The translations under genes and the position numbers were made by a program. A stretch of DNA of 15,468 nt from OMIS01 sp044350895 (lineage in GTDB: Bacteria; Patescibacteriota; Microgenomatia; UBA1400; PJMF01): assembly GCA_044350895.1 (NCBI GenBank), contig JBILGT010000027.1, forward strand, positions 1-15,468, read 5' to 3'. The notes below the pieces were generated by a model that saw only the letters and a program-made list of their open reading frames with translations, was not told the DNA's origin and searched no databases. Shown piece after piece: positions 1 to 5,850 of this stretch. Within the stretch, counting starts at the first letter, position 1. Each line of letters opens with the position of its first letter.

Positions 1-67
1 TTGCTTCATGCAGCCAGCCAAATATCCTCTCCCGCTCCATCAGCGTGAGCTTTGGTTTTCTTTGCAT
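1..67 (-). CDS. IS30-family transposase, N-terminal fragment (runs off left edge)
   Basis: Reading leftwards from an ATG at 67 gives 22 complete codons, MQRKPKLTLMERERIFGWLH then EA, before the window ends. The pattern 'LTxxERexIfxxLxeg' is what IS30-type transposases show just before their N-terminal helix-turn-helix, which binds the element's ends. A clear Shine-Dalgarno sequence (AAAGGTGGGG) lies directly before the ATG. That is unlike most first genes in this window and fits a gene of foreign origin. The DDE catalytic domain would lie outside the window. The family call rests on 22 residues, so it is good but not certain. Confidence 0.6.
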   Translation of the reverse strand, partial: MQRKPKLTLMERERIFGWLHEA

Positions 68-78
68 CCCCACCTTTC

Positions 79-98
79 AACCAGTATTTTAACTGGTT
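79..98. repeat. Inverted repeat AACCAGT-N6-ACTGGTT near transposase start
   Basis: A perfect 7-bp inverted repeat (79-85 and 92-98) with a 6-base AT loop lies 12 bases upstream of the transposase start. Its place between the transposase and the neighbouring gene fragment suggests it belongs to the terminal region of the insertion sequence, as a transposase-binding site or a structure shielding the start from outside transcripts. The exact outer end of the element cannot be fixed because the other end is not in the window. Confidence 0.5.
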
Positions 99-167
99 AA
101 GTGGTGCTTTTCGTTTGCGAACCTGCGTGATGCTAGAAAATTCACGAGTGAAAGTCAATTAGACCAA

Positions 168-413
168 GTGAAGTGGTTTCTTGATCAAACAGCTGGGATT
201 GATGGTAATAATCCAATTCTGTTTCCCACACGAAGTGAGTATGCCCCAGATGAGCTTACATTAAGATTTCTTGCAATAGCAGAAGAGCTTTTCGAAAAGG
301 AAGGAGATCGCAGTGGCTACTCACTGATATTTTCAGTTCCCAAAAATAAACATCTTCCTAATGGCGGATACATGCAAGCAAATGTGCCAATGAAAGTCGC
401 TGAAACTGTCTAA
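168..413 (+). CDS. Hypothetical protein, probably 3' remnant of an interrupted gene
   Basis: This is an 81-residue frame from a GTG at 168 to TAA at 411-413; I recognise no family. It has mixed polar and acidic composition with no membrane span and no clear motif. The same frame stays open upstream to a stop at 90-92, inside the dyad next to the IS transposase. The upstream residues (FANLRDARKFTSESQLDQ) look as protein-like as the rest, but contain no ATG, and there is no good Shine-Dalgarno sequence before the GTG. The simplest reading is the C-terminal end of a longer gene cut off by the insertion sequence. A short genuine gene starting at the GTG is possible. Its stop is one base from the stop of the convergent aminopeptidase gene. 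Confidence 0.4.
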   Translation: MKWFLDQTAGIDGNNPILFPTRSEYAPDELTLRFLAIAEELFEKEGDRSGYSLIFSVPKNKHLPNGGYMQANVPMKVAETV

Positions 414-414
414 T

Positions 415-1626
415 TTAGAGAGTAAACTGCCCATCTTTATATATGAGTGTCTGTGTGCCATCAGCTAATACAGCTGTGACTTCACGATCAGTTGTGGAAA
501 CGATATCGCTATGTTCTGGAGAATCGTTATAGCCAATTGCTTCCCACTCGGCTTTTGAAAGCTTTGAAGGATCGCCCCTGTAGCAATCTTTGTATGCCAT
601 ACCAATTGCTAAGTGTGTGTTACCAAATGGTCCACCAATATTCTCATCGTAGAGCGTCTCAGCCATTGGATGGGTGATTCTTGAGAAGCGCTTATCAGTG
701 AGGGAAAACTCACCAATTTTATTGGCATTTTCACTCTTTAGCATTTCTTGGAGCAATTTATTGCCTTTTTTAGCTGAAGCTTTGGTAATGATGCCATTCT
801 CAATAAAGAACTCAACACCTTCAATGACATTGCCATAACGGTAAAGTGGCTCATTAAAGTAAACTCTGCCTTCAACACCACGCCAATCAGGAGAAGTGAA
901 TAATTCAAAACTTGGAATGTTGCGGTCTGCGCCACCTTTCCAAATACGTTCAGGACCAAGTTTAACTTTTAAATCAACGTCAGCACCCTTGACAATCAAG
1001 TGATCAATACTCCAACTATTCAAGATATCTCTGATTCGCTGTTGCATTGCTTTAACTTTTCGCCATTCTGCAATTGGATCTTCTGCATCTAAGAAACAAG
1101 CGTGAATAATTTGGTCCCAGTATTTTTCAATTGATAAACCAACAATTTCTGCTTTTGCTTCAACACCCCAAAGTGCAAGTGTCCAGGTGAAATCACCTTT
1201 ATTTTCTTTTTCAATGAGCCACTGGCGATAGGCACGTTTGGAGTTACGTGAGGTCATGATTTTTTCAGGATTAACGTTCTTTAACTCATAAGGATCGACG
1301 TCAGCAATGATTGAAATCAAATGATCAATTAAATCAGCTTTGCTTTTTAAGTGATCAGCCGGAAAAAAAGTAAGTTGCTCATGTGAAGCAAGCTCGTAGT
1401 AATCTAGATCAAAACCCGTTGGAACAATTCTCATTAAAACGTGACCGCCAGCGAGTAAAATTTGTTTTTGCAGTTCCTTTGCAAGAGGTTTGGCGATATC
1501 TGGGACAATACATTCTACGACTTCACCTTTTGCAATGCCTTCTTTTTTACCAAGTCCAAAATGCACCAACACCTTTGCATAGTTTTCAAGAATTTTCTGT
1601 GGTGGTGTATATGGAGTGCTTGTCAT
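415..1626 (-). CDS. M29-family metallo-aminopeptidase (AmpS/PepS type)
   Basis: This 403-residue protein has the usual M29 length. The family removes N-terminal amino acids from peptides in the cytoplasm using two metal ions. All six metal or catalytic residues known from Thermus AmpT can be placed: E241 (IPSFELFTSPDW), E306 (IGEFSL), H338 and Y345 (THLAIGMAY), and H372 and D374 (EHSDI). The 65-residue gap between the two glutamates and the 7-residue His-Tyr gap match the family. There is no signal peptide. It is the last gene of the leftward operon, 40 bases after rdgB, and appears to have its own promoter (TTGCGA-N17-TACAGT) only 8 bases before the ATG, with no Shine-Dalgarno sequence. It probably recycles peptides. 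Confidence 0.92.
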   Translation of the reverse strand: MTSTPYTPPQKILENYAKVLVHFGLGKKEGIAKGEVVECIVPDIAKPLAKELQKQILLAGGHVLMRIVPTGFDLDYYELASHEQLTFFPADHLKSKADLIDHLISIIADVDPYELKNVNPEKIMTSRNSKRAYRQWLIEKENKGDFTWTLALWGVEAKAEIVGLSIEKYWDQIIHACFLDAEDPIAEWRKVKAMQQRIRDILNSWSIDHLIVKGADVDLKVKLGPERIWKGGADRNIPSFELFTSPDWRGVEGRVYFNEPLYRYGNVIEGVEFFIENGIITKASAKKGNKLLQEMLKSENANKIGEFSLTDKRFSRITHPMAETLYDENIGGPFGNTHLAIGMAYKDCYRGDPSKLSKAEWEAIGYNDSPEHSDIVSTTDREVTAVLADGTQTLIYKDGQFTL

Positions 1627-1634
1627 AGTTTTTT

Positions 1635-1663
1635 ACTGTATCGTGCTAGTGCGAATATCGCAA
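1635..1663 (-). promoter_or_regulatory. Predicted promoter of the aminopeptidase gene, with a dyad over the -35 box
   Basis: On the minus strand, TTGCGA (1658-1663) is followed by 17 bases and TACAGT (1635-1640), which ends 8 bases before the ATG at 1626. Transcription would start almost at the start codon. A perfect dyad TGCGA-TAT-TCGCA (1650-1662) covers part of the -35 box and spacer and could be an operator. It lacks a T-tract, so it is not a terminator. Seen by eye only; short promoter matches are common in AT-rich DNA. Confidence 0.4.
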
Positions 1664-1666
1664 GAT

Positions 1667-2257
1667 TTATTTTGTACTAGTTTCTAAATATACTTTAAGT
1701 TTCTGAATTGCAGCTGCACGATGCGAAAGCTTATTTTTAAACTCTGGCCCAAGTTCTGCAAAAGTTTGTGTGTAGCCATCAGGAATAAAGATGTAGTCAT
1801 AGTCAAAACCTGTTTCACCACGCATCTCCTTAGTTAAAGTTCCTGCAACTTCACCTCTAAAAAACTGCTGTGAATTTTCTTGCGGATTATAGAGACAAAT
1901 CACTGTTACAAATGTCGCGCGTCGGTCAGATTCTGATTGCAGCTTGTCGAGGAGTCCTTGAACTCGTTCCTTGCTTGATCCTGGATGCCACCTACCACTG
2001 CGAACGCCTGGAAAGCCATTTAAACAAGTTACTTCAAGACCAGAATCATCTGCAACTGTAATGAGTTCACTGATCTGAGCAAATGCTCGTGCTTTTAGAA
2101 GTGCATTCTCTTCAAAAGTTTCACCAGTTTCCTCAACAGCAAGTTCTGCAACTTTGGTAAGCTCTTGCGGTGTTACAACAGATATATTTGCTTGAGAAAG
2201 TATCGCACTAATTTCCCGTTGTTTACCAGGATTTGTCGTAGCGACTAACAACTGCAT
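1667..2257 (-). CDS. rdgB: XTP/dITP diphosphatase (non-canonical purine NTP pyrophosphatase, RdgB/HAM1 family)
   Basis: This 196-residue protein is a typical RdgB length. The family hydrolyses XTP, dITP and ITP to monophosphates, keeping deaminated purines out of DNA and RNA. The nucleotide-binding TTNPGKQREI (7-16), ETFEENALLKA (46-56), the acidic ADDSGLEV motif (69-76) and the C-terminal SHRAAA are all present. The common 'SARY' segment reads SGRW (87-90), followed by HPGSS. The start ATG shares one base with the upstream ybaB stop (TAATG), so translation is probably coupled. Pairing a nucleotide-pool cleaner with dnaX and ybaB fits a replication-maintenance operon. Confidence 0.95.
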   Translation of the reverse strand: MQLLVATTNPGKQREISAILSQANISVVTPQELTKVAELAVEETGETFEENALLKARAFAQISELITVADDSGLEVTCLNGFPGVRSGRWHPGSSKERVQGLLDKLQSESDRRATFVTVICLYNPQENSQQFFRGEVAGTLTKEMRGETGFDYDYIFIPDGYTQTFAELGPEFKNKLSHRAAAIQKLKVYLETSTK

Positions 2258-2544
2258 TATTGCTTACCACCACCGAGCATTCCACCAAGTCCGCCAGTCA
2301 TTTGTTGCAGTTTTTGTGCAGCAAGTTCTTGTGACTTTTTGATGGCTTTGTTGAGAACATCAATCAGCTCTTGGCTAGTAACGCCTTGAACATACACTTT
2401 TTTAACTTCTTGTGAGCCAGTGATTTCTACAACGATATCACCTTCTTCAATCCGAATTACTTCGGCAGCAAGCTCATCCTGCATTTTTTTAGCTTGTTGG
2501 CGTAAGTTGTTTAAATCTCCGAGTGCTTTAAATGGATTTACCAT
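2257..2544 (-). CDS. ybaB: YbaB/EbfC family nucleoid-associated protein
   Basis: This is a 95-residue protein of the YbaB/EbfC family, small DNA-binding dimers with a tweezer shape, usually encoded directly after dnaX. The N-terminal helix (LNNLRQQAKKMQDELAAEV), the central beta region (GDIVVEITGSQEVKKVYV) and the C-terminal helix ending in a Met/Gly-rich tail (QMTGGLGGMLGGGKQ) are all characteristic. It follows dnaX by 42 bases. A strong Shine-Dalgarno sequence (AGAGGAG, about 5 bases before the ATG) decides the start and contrasts with the first genes of operons here, which lack one. In many bacteria recR comes next; here rdgB takes that place. Confidence 0.95.
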   Translation of the reverse strand: MVNPFKALGDLNNLRQQAKKMQDELAAEVIRIEEGDIVVEITGSQEVKKVYVQGVTSQELIDVLNKAIKKSQELAAQKLQQMTGGLGGMLGGGKQ

Positions 2545-2586
2545 ACATTCTCCTCTTGGTTGGTCATTTGTTACGGCTCAATTGTA

Positions 2587-4203
2587 CTACATGAGTGACG
2601 AGACGGCTAGATCTGCCAGCTTCTTTGCTTCAGTAGGTTGAGAAAGTTCAGCAGTTACTGGTTCCTTAATAAGGATGCATTCAAGCTGGACTTTTCCACC
2701 TGCAAAATCTTGGAAAAGTGTATCTAAAAGTTTAATAAATCGTGGCTGCATCAGTTGCTCTTTATGGAATTGATAGTACACGCTTATTTTAACTTTGCCA
2801 GTTTCTCCGCCCAGTGGCCGAGATGCTTTCAAGAGAGTCGCGAGACTAAAGTTTGATTTGACGGCTTCAGCAATTACATCCTGCCAACGATCACAAATTG
2901 TTTGGCCGTTACCCATGGTTCCCCCTGAAGTGGGAACAACATCAAGTTGCGGTTTCTCAGGTATGTATGGTGCAATTTCTTCCGAAAATTCTTCTTCAAT
3001 TAATGGCGTTGTGGGAATTGTATCTGGCTGAGCAATTCTTCTTGATGGGACTTCTCGGGTTGGTTCAGGCGTGGCCGGTCTTCGAGTTGGTGGTGGGGCA
3101 GAAGGTTCAGAGCTGCCCGATGCAGGTGCCTTTTTTTGTGATCGATCAATAATTTCCAAGAATTTCAATTCGAGGAGCAAAAGTGGAATTGGAGCAGCTG
3201 CGCAGAGTGTGGGATCTGCCAGTTCTTTCAGCAAAAATTGACTGGATTTTGTGGGTACTGTAGCTTTTCCTTCAATTGCGCCGAGTGATCTAAGCAGGTC
3301 CTGATGCAAATAGGTGAGTAGTTGTACATGGAGCTGTTTGCTATCAGTCTGCACAGCTCGAAGTTCACTGAAAGCTTGTACAACGCCCACGGGGTCTTTA
3401 GTAAGTAACGTATCAACAAGTCCCACAACTTGATTACTTAATGAGAGACTCAAGATATTTTGAGCTGAAGCTCTAGTCACTGGCCCAACTTGGGCAATCA
3501 TTTCAAGGAGTTTTACAGCGTCTCTAAAACTGCCGTCAGCTCGTTGTGCTATTTCTTCTAAGACTGAATCATCTGATTCTAATTTTTCAGTGTTTACAAT
3601 ATTTTTCAGTGCAACCAGTAACTCTGCTGGTGATGCTTTTGAAAAACGAATAACTTGTGCGCGTGAAGTGATTGTGGCGGGTATTTTATCAAGCTCTGTT
3701 GTAGCCAAGATAAATACTACGTGAGGAGGTGGCTCTTCCAAAATTTTCAATAGTGCATTAAATGCTTCAGTTGTCAGCATGTGCACCTCATCAAGAATGT
3801 AGACACTGATTAAGCCCTCCTGAGGAGGCAGAGAAATGCGTTCTTTCAGTGCGCGCACATCATCAATACCGCGATTACTTGCAGCATCAAGTTCGTGAAC
3901 TACGTAGGAGCTTCCTGAGAAAATTTTTGCAGCAAGATCAGTAGTATTCGATGGTTCAACTAATGGATCGGCACTTTTTACCTTTTCGAAAAATGTCTTT
4001 TTTACTACCTTCTCATTTTGTGAGTCATTGAGAAGTGCCGCAATAATGCGTGCCGTTGAAGTTTTGCCAGTTCCTTTGGAGCCGGTAAAAAGAAAGACTT
4101 GTGGGAATGTCCCGGCTTTCATTAAGGCAAGAAAGTAATCACGTACTGCATTTAAGTGCAGGTCAGCAATCTTTTTTGGACGATATTGACGGTTCCAGTT
4201 CAT
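2587..4203 (-). CDS. dnaX: DNA polymerase III subunit gamma/tau
   Basis: This 538-residue protein is the clamp-loader ATPase of the replisome. The AAA+ core shows Walker A GSKGTGKT (41-48), Walker B YILDEVH with D138-E139, sensor-1 TT (168-169), the SR finger motif (S180-R181) and sensor-2 GSFRDA (224-229). The helical collar runs to about residue 352, followed by a Pro/Ser/Thr-rich linker (to about 415) and a tau-like C-terminal domain. The four zinc-binding cysteines usual between Walker A and B are absent; that stretch (about 58-98) contains no Cys. An A AAA AAG slippery site at codons 356-358 may give a short gamma form. The gene starts 3 bases after the ybeY stop without an evident Shine-Dalgarno sequence, so it probably depends on coupling. 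Confidence 0.96.
   Translation of the reverse strand: MNWNRQYRPKKIADLHLNAVRDYFLALMKAGTFPQVFLFTGSKGTGKTSTARIIAALLNDSQNEKVVKKTFFEKVKSADPLVEPSNTTDLAAKIFSGSSYVVHELDAASNRGIDDVRALKERISLPPQEGLISVYILDEVHMLTTEAFNALLKILEEPPPHVVFILATTELDKIPATITSRAQVIRFSKASPAELLVALKNIVNTEKLESDDSVLEEIAQRADGSFRDAVKLLEMIAQVGPVTRASAQNILSLSLSNQVVGLVDTLLTKDPVGVVQAFSELRAVQTDSKQLHVQLLTYLHQDLLRSLGAIEGKATVPTKSSQFLLKELADPTLCAAAPIPLLLLELKFLEIIDRSQKKAPASGSSEPSAPPPTRRPATPEPTREVPSRRIAQPDTIPTTPLIEEEFSEEIAPYIPEKPQLDVVPTSGGTMGNGQTICDRWQDVIAEAVKSNFSLATLLKASRPLGGETGKVKISVYYQFHKEQLMQPRFIKLLDTLFQDFAGGKVQLECILIKEPVTAELSQPTEAKKLADLAVSSLM
3096..3136 (-). promoter_or_regulatory. Candidate programmed -1 frameshift signal in dnaX
   Basis: On the minus strand the zero-frame codons CAA AAA AAG (3138-3130) contain A AAA AAG (3136-3130), the heptamer and phase used by E. 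coli dnaX. Eleven bases later comes a perfect 6-bp stem GGGCAG/CTGCCC (3113-3118 with 3096-3101, 11-base loop). Slipping back one base adds GTCIGQL and then meets TGA at 3107-3109, giving about 365 residues that end just after the collar domain, as gamma does. I see no Shine-Dalgarno-like enhancer upstream. Transcriptional slippage on the A7 run is an alternative route to the same product. Confidence 0.5.
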
Positions 4204-4206
4204 AAA

Positions 4207-4596
4207 TTATTCGTGGTGATATCCTAGTAAATGCATGAGGCCATGCTCAATATAAAAACACACTTGGTCATCTACTCGCTTACCAAACTTTTTGGCAGTT
4301 TTTACAGCCTCAGGAAAACTCACGACAATGTCTCCAAGATGTGGTGGGAAACCTTCAGGAAGGGGGAAGTCATTGAGATTATGCTTTTCATGCTGTGGGA
4401 ATGAAAGAACATCTGTTTTACCTTCGTGTTTTAGTTCGGACTCATTGAGTTCTTTAATCTTTCGTGAACCGACAATGGAAACATCAACTTGTGCATGCGT
4501 AATTGCATGTTCAGCCAAAACTCTGTGAATGCACTCGCGCAATTTTTTGCGATTCACAGGAAATCTTGATCCGACAAATAAATTTATTAATATCAT
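4207..4596 (-). CDS. ybeY: Endoribonuclease YbeY (rRNA maturation factor), short form
   Basis: YbeY is a single-strand-specific, zinc-dependent endoribonuclease acting in 16S rRNA 3' end maturation and ribosome quality control. Family motifs are clear: GKTDVLSFP (59-67), HLGDIVVS (86-93) and the metal motif HGLMHLLGYHH, with H118, H122 and H128 as the three ligands. The usual GYDH reads GYHH. The protein ends one residue after H128, so the C-terminal helix found in most homologues is missing (129 residues against about 150). Its ATG overlaps the stop of the upstream 100-residue gene by 4 bases (ATGA), implying translational coupling. Confidence 0.93.
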   Translation of the reverse strand: MILINLFVGSRFPVNRKKLRECIHRVLAEHAITHAQVDVSIVGSRKIKELNESELKHEGKTDVLSFPQHEKHNLNDFPLPEGFPPHLGDIVVSFPEAVKTAKKFGKRVDDQVCFYIEHGLMHLLGYHHE

Positions 4597-4895
4597 ACTG
4601 ATTTTTCGAGTGAGAGAAAGATTCGTTGAATCGTTTCTTTCATCTGTAATTGAATGCCTTCAGGTAAATCCTGCACCCATTTTTTTTGCTCCAGTGCATC
4701 AGTTCCAGCAAATAGCTGTGCAATCTCTAAATGTTGTTCTGGTGGTGCAAACGGTAAGAGTGTGGAGAGTATACCGAAGTATATGCACCGTGCAAGTTTA
4801 TCTAAGGCAACTGCTTTGTCAGCAGTTCCAACAGTGTTAAGATACCTCATTGTTTGCTTTTGTTCAACGAGCGTCAGCAAAATTGCTTGGTTCAT
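4593..4895 (-). CDS. Hypothetical protein (100 aa), operon partner of ybeY
   Basis: I do not recognise a family. The protein is 100 residues and predicted mostly helical, with a central hydrophobic stretch (RCIYFGILSTLLPFAPP) that is short for a membrane span, then an acidic/amide-rich C-terminal part. It has no signal peptide and no Cys/His metal motif. It is locked into the operon on both sides: its ATG overlaps the stop of the 288-residue gene and its TGA overlaps the ybeY ATG, each as a 4-base ATGA. Such double coupling argues that it is a real translated gene, perhaps a small helical partner of a neighbour; that role is inference. Confidence 0.75.
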   Translation of the reverse strand: MNQAILLTLVEQKQTMRYLNTVGTADKAVALDKLARCIYFGILSTLLPFAPPEQHLEIAQLFAGTDALEQKKWVQDLPEGIQLQMKETIQRIFLSLEKSV

Positions 4896-5758
4896 AGACG
4901 ATCTCCAGAATAAGTCAAATCAATAGGACCCAGAGGAATAGCCCCAGTAGTGTCATTTACAAAAAAAATAAGAATTCTACCTAGTGTCGCTGGTGACCAG
5001 CACTTTCCTTCTAAAATAACTTCTGGTGATGCGCCAAATTGGTATTTCGCAGTCAACAGTGGAAATGTGTCAGCAACACATGCCACTACAGCTCGAGATT
5101 CAGTTGGATTGACAATAACAACTTTTCTAAAGGCATACCATTTTTTGAGCGATGCAAGTCGGCTTGCCCAAGCGGGATGTAAAAAGAGTGGCAGTGAAAC
5201 AGCATATTTCTCATGATCGGGAGTACTTTGGGCATTGTTTGGGTTGGTGGAAAGCCATCCAAAAAAGCTTCTTTTACCAGAAAAAAGTGCATGAGCATAT
5301 TCATGGTTTTCAAGTGTGTCAGTAGGAGTTTTTTTGAAGTGTGGCAGTGCTTGGATAATGCCATGAGTGTGGGGGAGACGCTCTCCCTCCAATTCTACTG
5401 AGACATCAAAATGTAAAATTTCGGAAAGCTGCTGCTCTAGGTACAGCTCTGCTTCAGTATCAATTGTGCCTGGTGGTAACTGAGTAATTGCGTGGAGTTT
5501 TTCTAGTACGACTTGGTGTTCTTCTTGAGTAATCTGTGATGCCAGGGAAGAAATTTCAGTATCTGCTGCTGTCTCAACTGGTAGTGGTTCAGGAGCTGCT
5601 ACATTCTCTTCAAGAAGCTTTTTAGATGTAATAAAAGAATGCACAGTAGGAAAACTTTTGGCAAAAATTTCCTCTTGTTGATTCGCTTTTTGTGTAACAA
5701 GCGTGAGAGGATCGTGGGCAGTCTGCGATATATCTGACATGATACGTTCAGTATACAT
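4892..5758 (-). CDS. Conserved hypothetical protein with a possible double-psi beta-barrel-like C-terminal region
   Basis: This 288-residue frame has no assigned function. The N-terminal half is acidic, low in structure and likely a linker (about 1-75). A C-terminal region (about 185-288) contains KVVIVNPTESRAVVACVAD, a GASPEV segment, RILIFFVND and a final IPLGPI. From memory, similar unnamed proteins occur in CPR genomes. The 'V.NP....AVV...AD' run resembles the core of RlpA-type double-psi barrels, but this is only a resemblance. There is no signal peptide. Two starts are possible: ATG 5758 (AGG a few bases before it) or ATG 5740, which lies 9 bases after a good -10 box (TATACT) and would be leaderless. 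It heads the ybeY-dnaX operon. Confidence 0.8.
   Translation of the reverse strand: MYTERIMSDISQTAHDPLTLVTQKANQQEEIFAKSFPTVHSFITSKKLLEENVAAPEPLPVETAADTEISSLASQITQEEHQVVLEKLHAITQLPPGTIDTEAELYLEQQLSEILHFDVSVELEGERLPHTHGIIQALPHFKKTPTDTLENHEYAHALFSGKRSFFGWLSTNPNNAQSTPDHEKYAVSLPLFLHPAWASRLASLKKWYAFRKVVIVNPTESRAVVACVADTFPLLTAKYQFGASPEVILEGKCWSPATLGRILIFFVNDTTGAIPLGPIDLTYSGDRL
5750..5755 (-). promoter_or_regulatory. Predicted -10 box (TATACT) of the ybeY-dnaX operon
   Basis: TATACT matches the sigma-70 -10 consensus in 5 of 6 positions and ends 9 bases before ATG 5740, so transcription would begin at about that codon. No convincing -35 box is present; the dyad at 5775-5797 overlaps the place where one would sit. 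A second possibility, TTGGCA (5805-5810) and TAATTT (5783-5788) with 16 bases between, would give a longer leader reaching ATG 5758. Confidence 0.35.
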
Positions 5759-5774
5759 AAAACCTATTGGAGAG

Positions 5775-5797
5775 TGCTACGTAAATTACGTGTAGCA
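5775..5797. promoter_or_regulatory. Imperfect palindrome between divergent genes, possible operator
   Basis: TGCTACGTAA (5775-5784) is followed by one base and TTACGTGTAGCA (5786-5797), the reverse complement of the left arm apart from two extra bases. It sits in the 92-base divergent gap, over the -35 region of the leftward operon and upstream of the rightward promoter. This is a typical place for a regulator-binding site. No regulator gene is nearby, and a bulged RNA hairpin is an alternative reading. Confidence 0.4.
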
Positions 5798-5810
5798 AGT
5801 GTAGTGCCAA

Positions 5811-5839
5811 TTGCATGTGCTATTTCGAATACGTATGAT
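5811..5839 (+). promoter_or_regulatory. Predicted promoter of the GT-C glycosyltransferase gene
   Basis: TTGCAT (5811-5816), 17 bases, TATGAT (5834-5839), then 11 bases to the ATG at 5851. The optimal spacer and the -10 match (5 of 6) support it. The start site would fall about 4-6 bases before the ATG, leaving no room for a Shine-Dalgarno sequence, and none is seen. Confidence 0.5.
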
Positions 5840-5850
5840 ACTGTGAATAA

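Noticed and set aside
2581..2586. TACAAT on the minus strand just after the dnaX stop as a ybaB promoter
   Set aside because: No -35 or TG extension accompanies it, and ybaB sits in an evident operon with its own strong Shine-Dalgarno sequence; a single hexamer match is too weak in AT-rich DNA.
4201..4210. Frameshift at the end of ybeY hiding a normal C-terminus
   Set aside because: The dnaX start follows the stop by 3 bases and its own N-terminus (MNWNRQYRPK) is family-typical, so no coding tail for YbeY is left over in other frames.
4593..4595. Possibility that UGA is a sense codon (as in Gracilibacteria/Absconditabacteria)
   Set aside because: UGA ends the 100-aa gene exactly at the ybeY start, and also ends gltX and the amidotransferase at natural C-termini; no conserved protein here has in-frame UGA.
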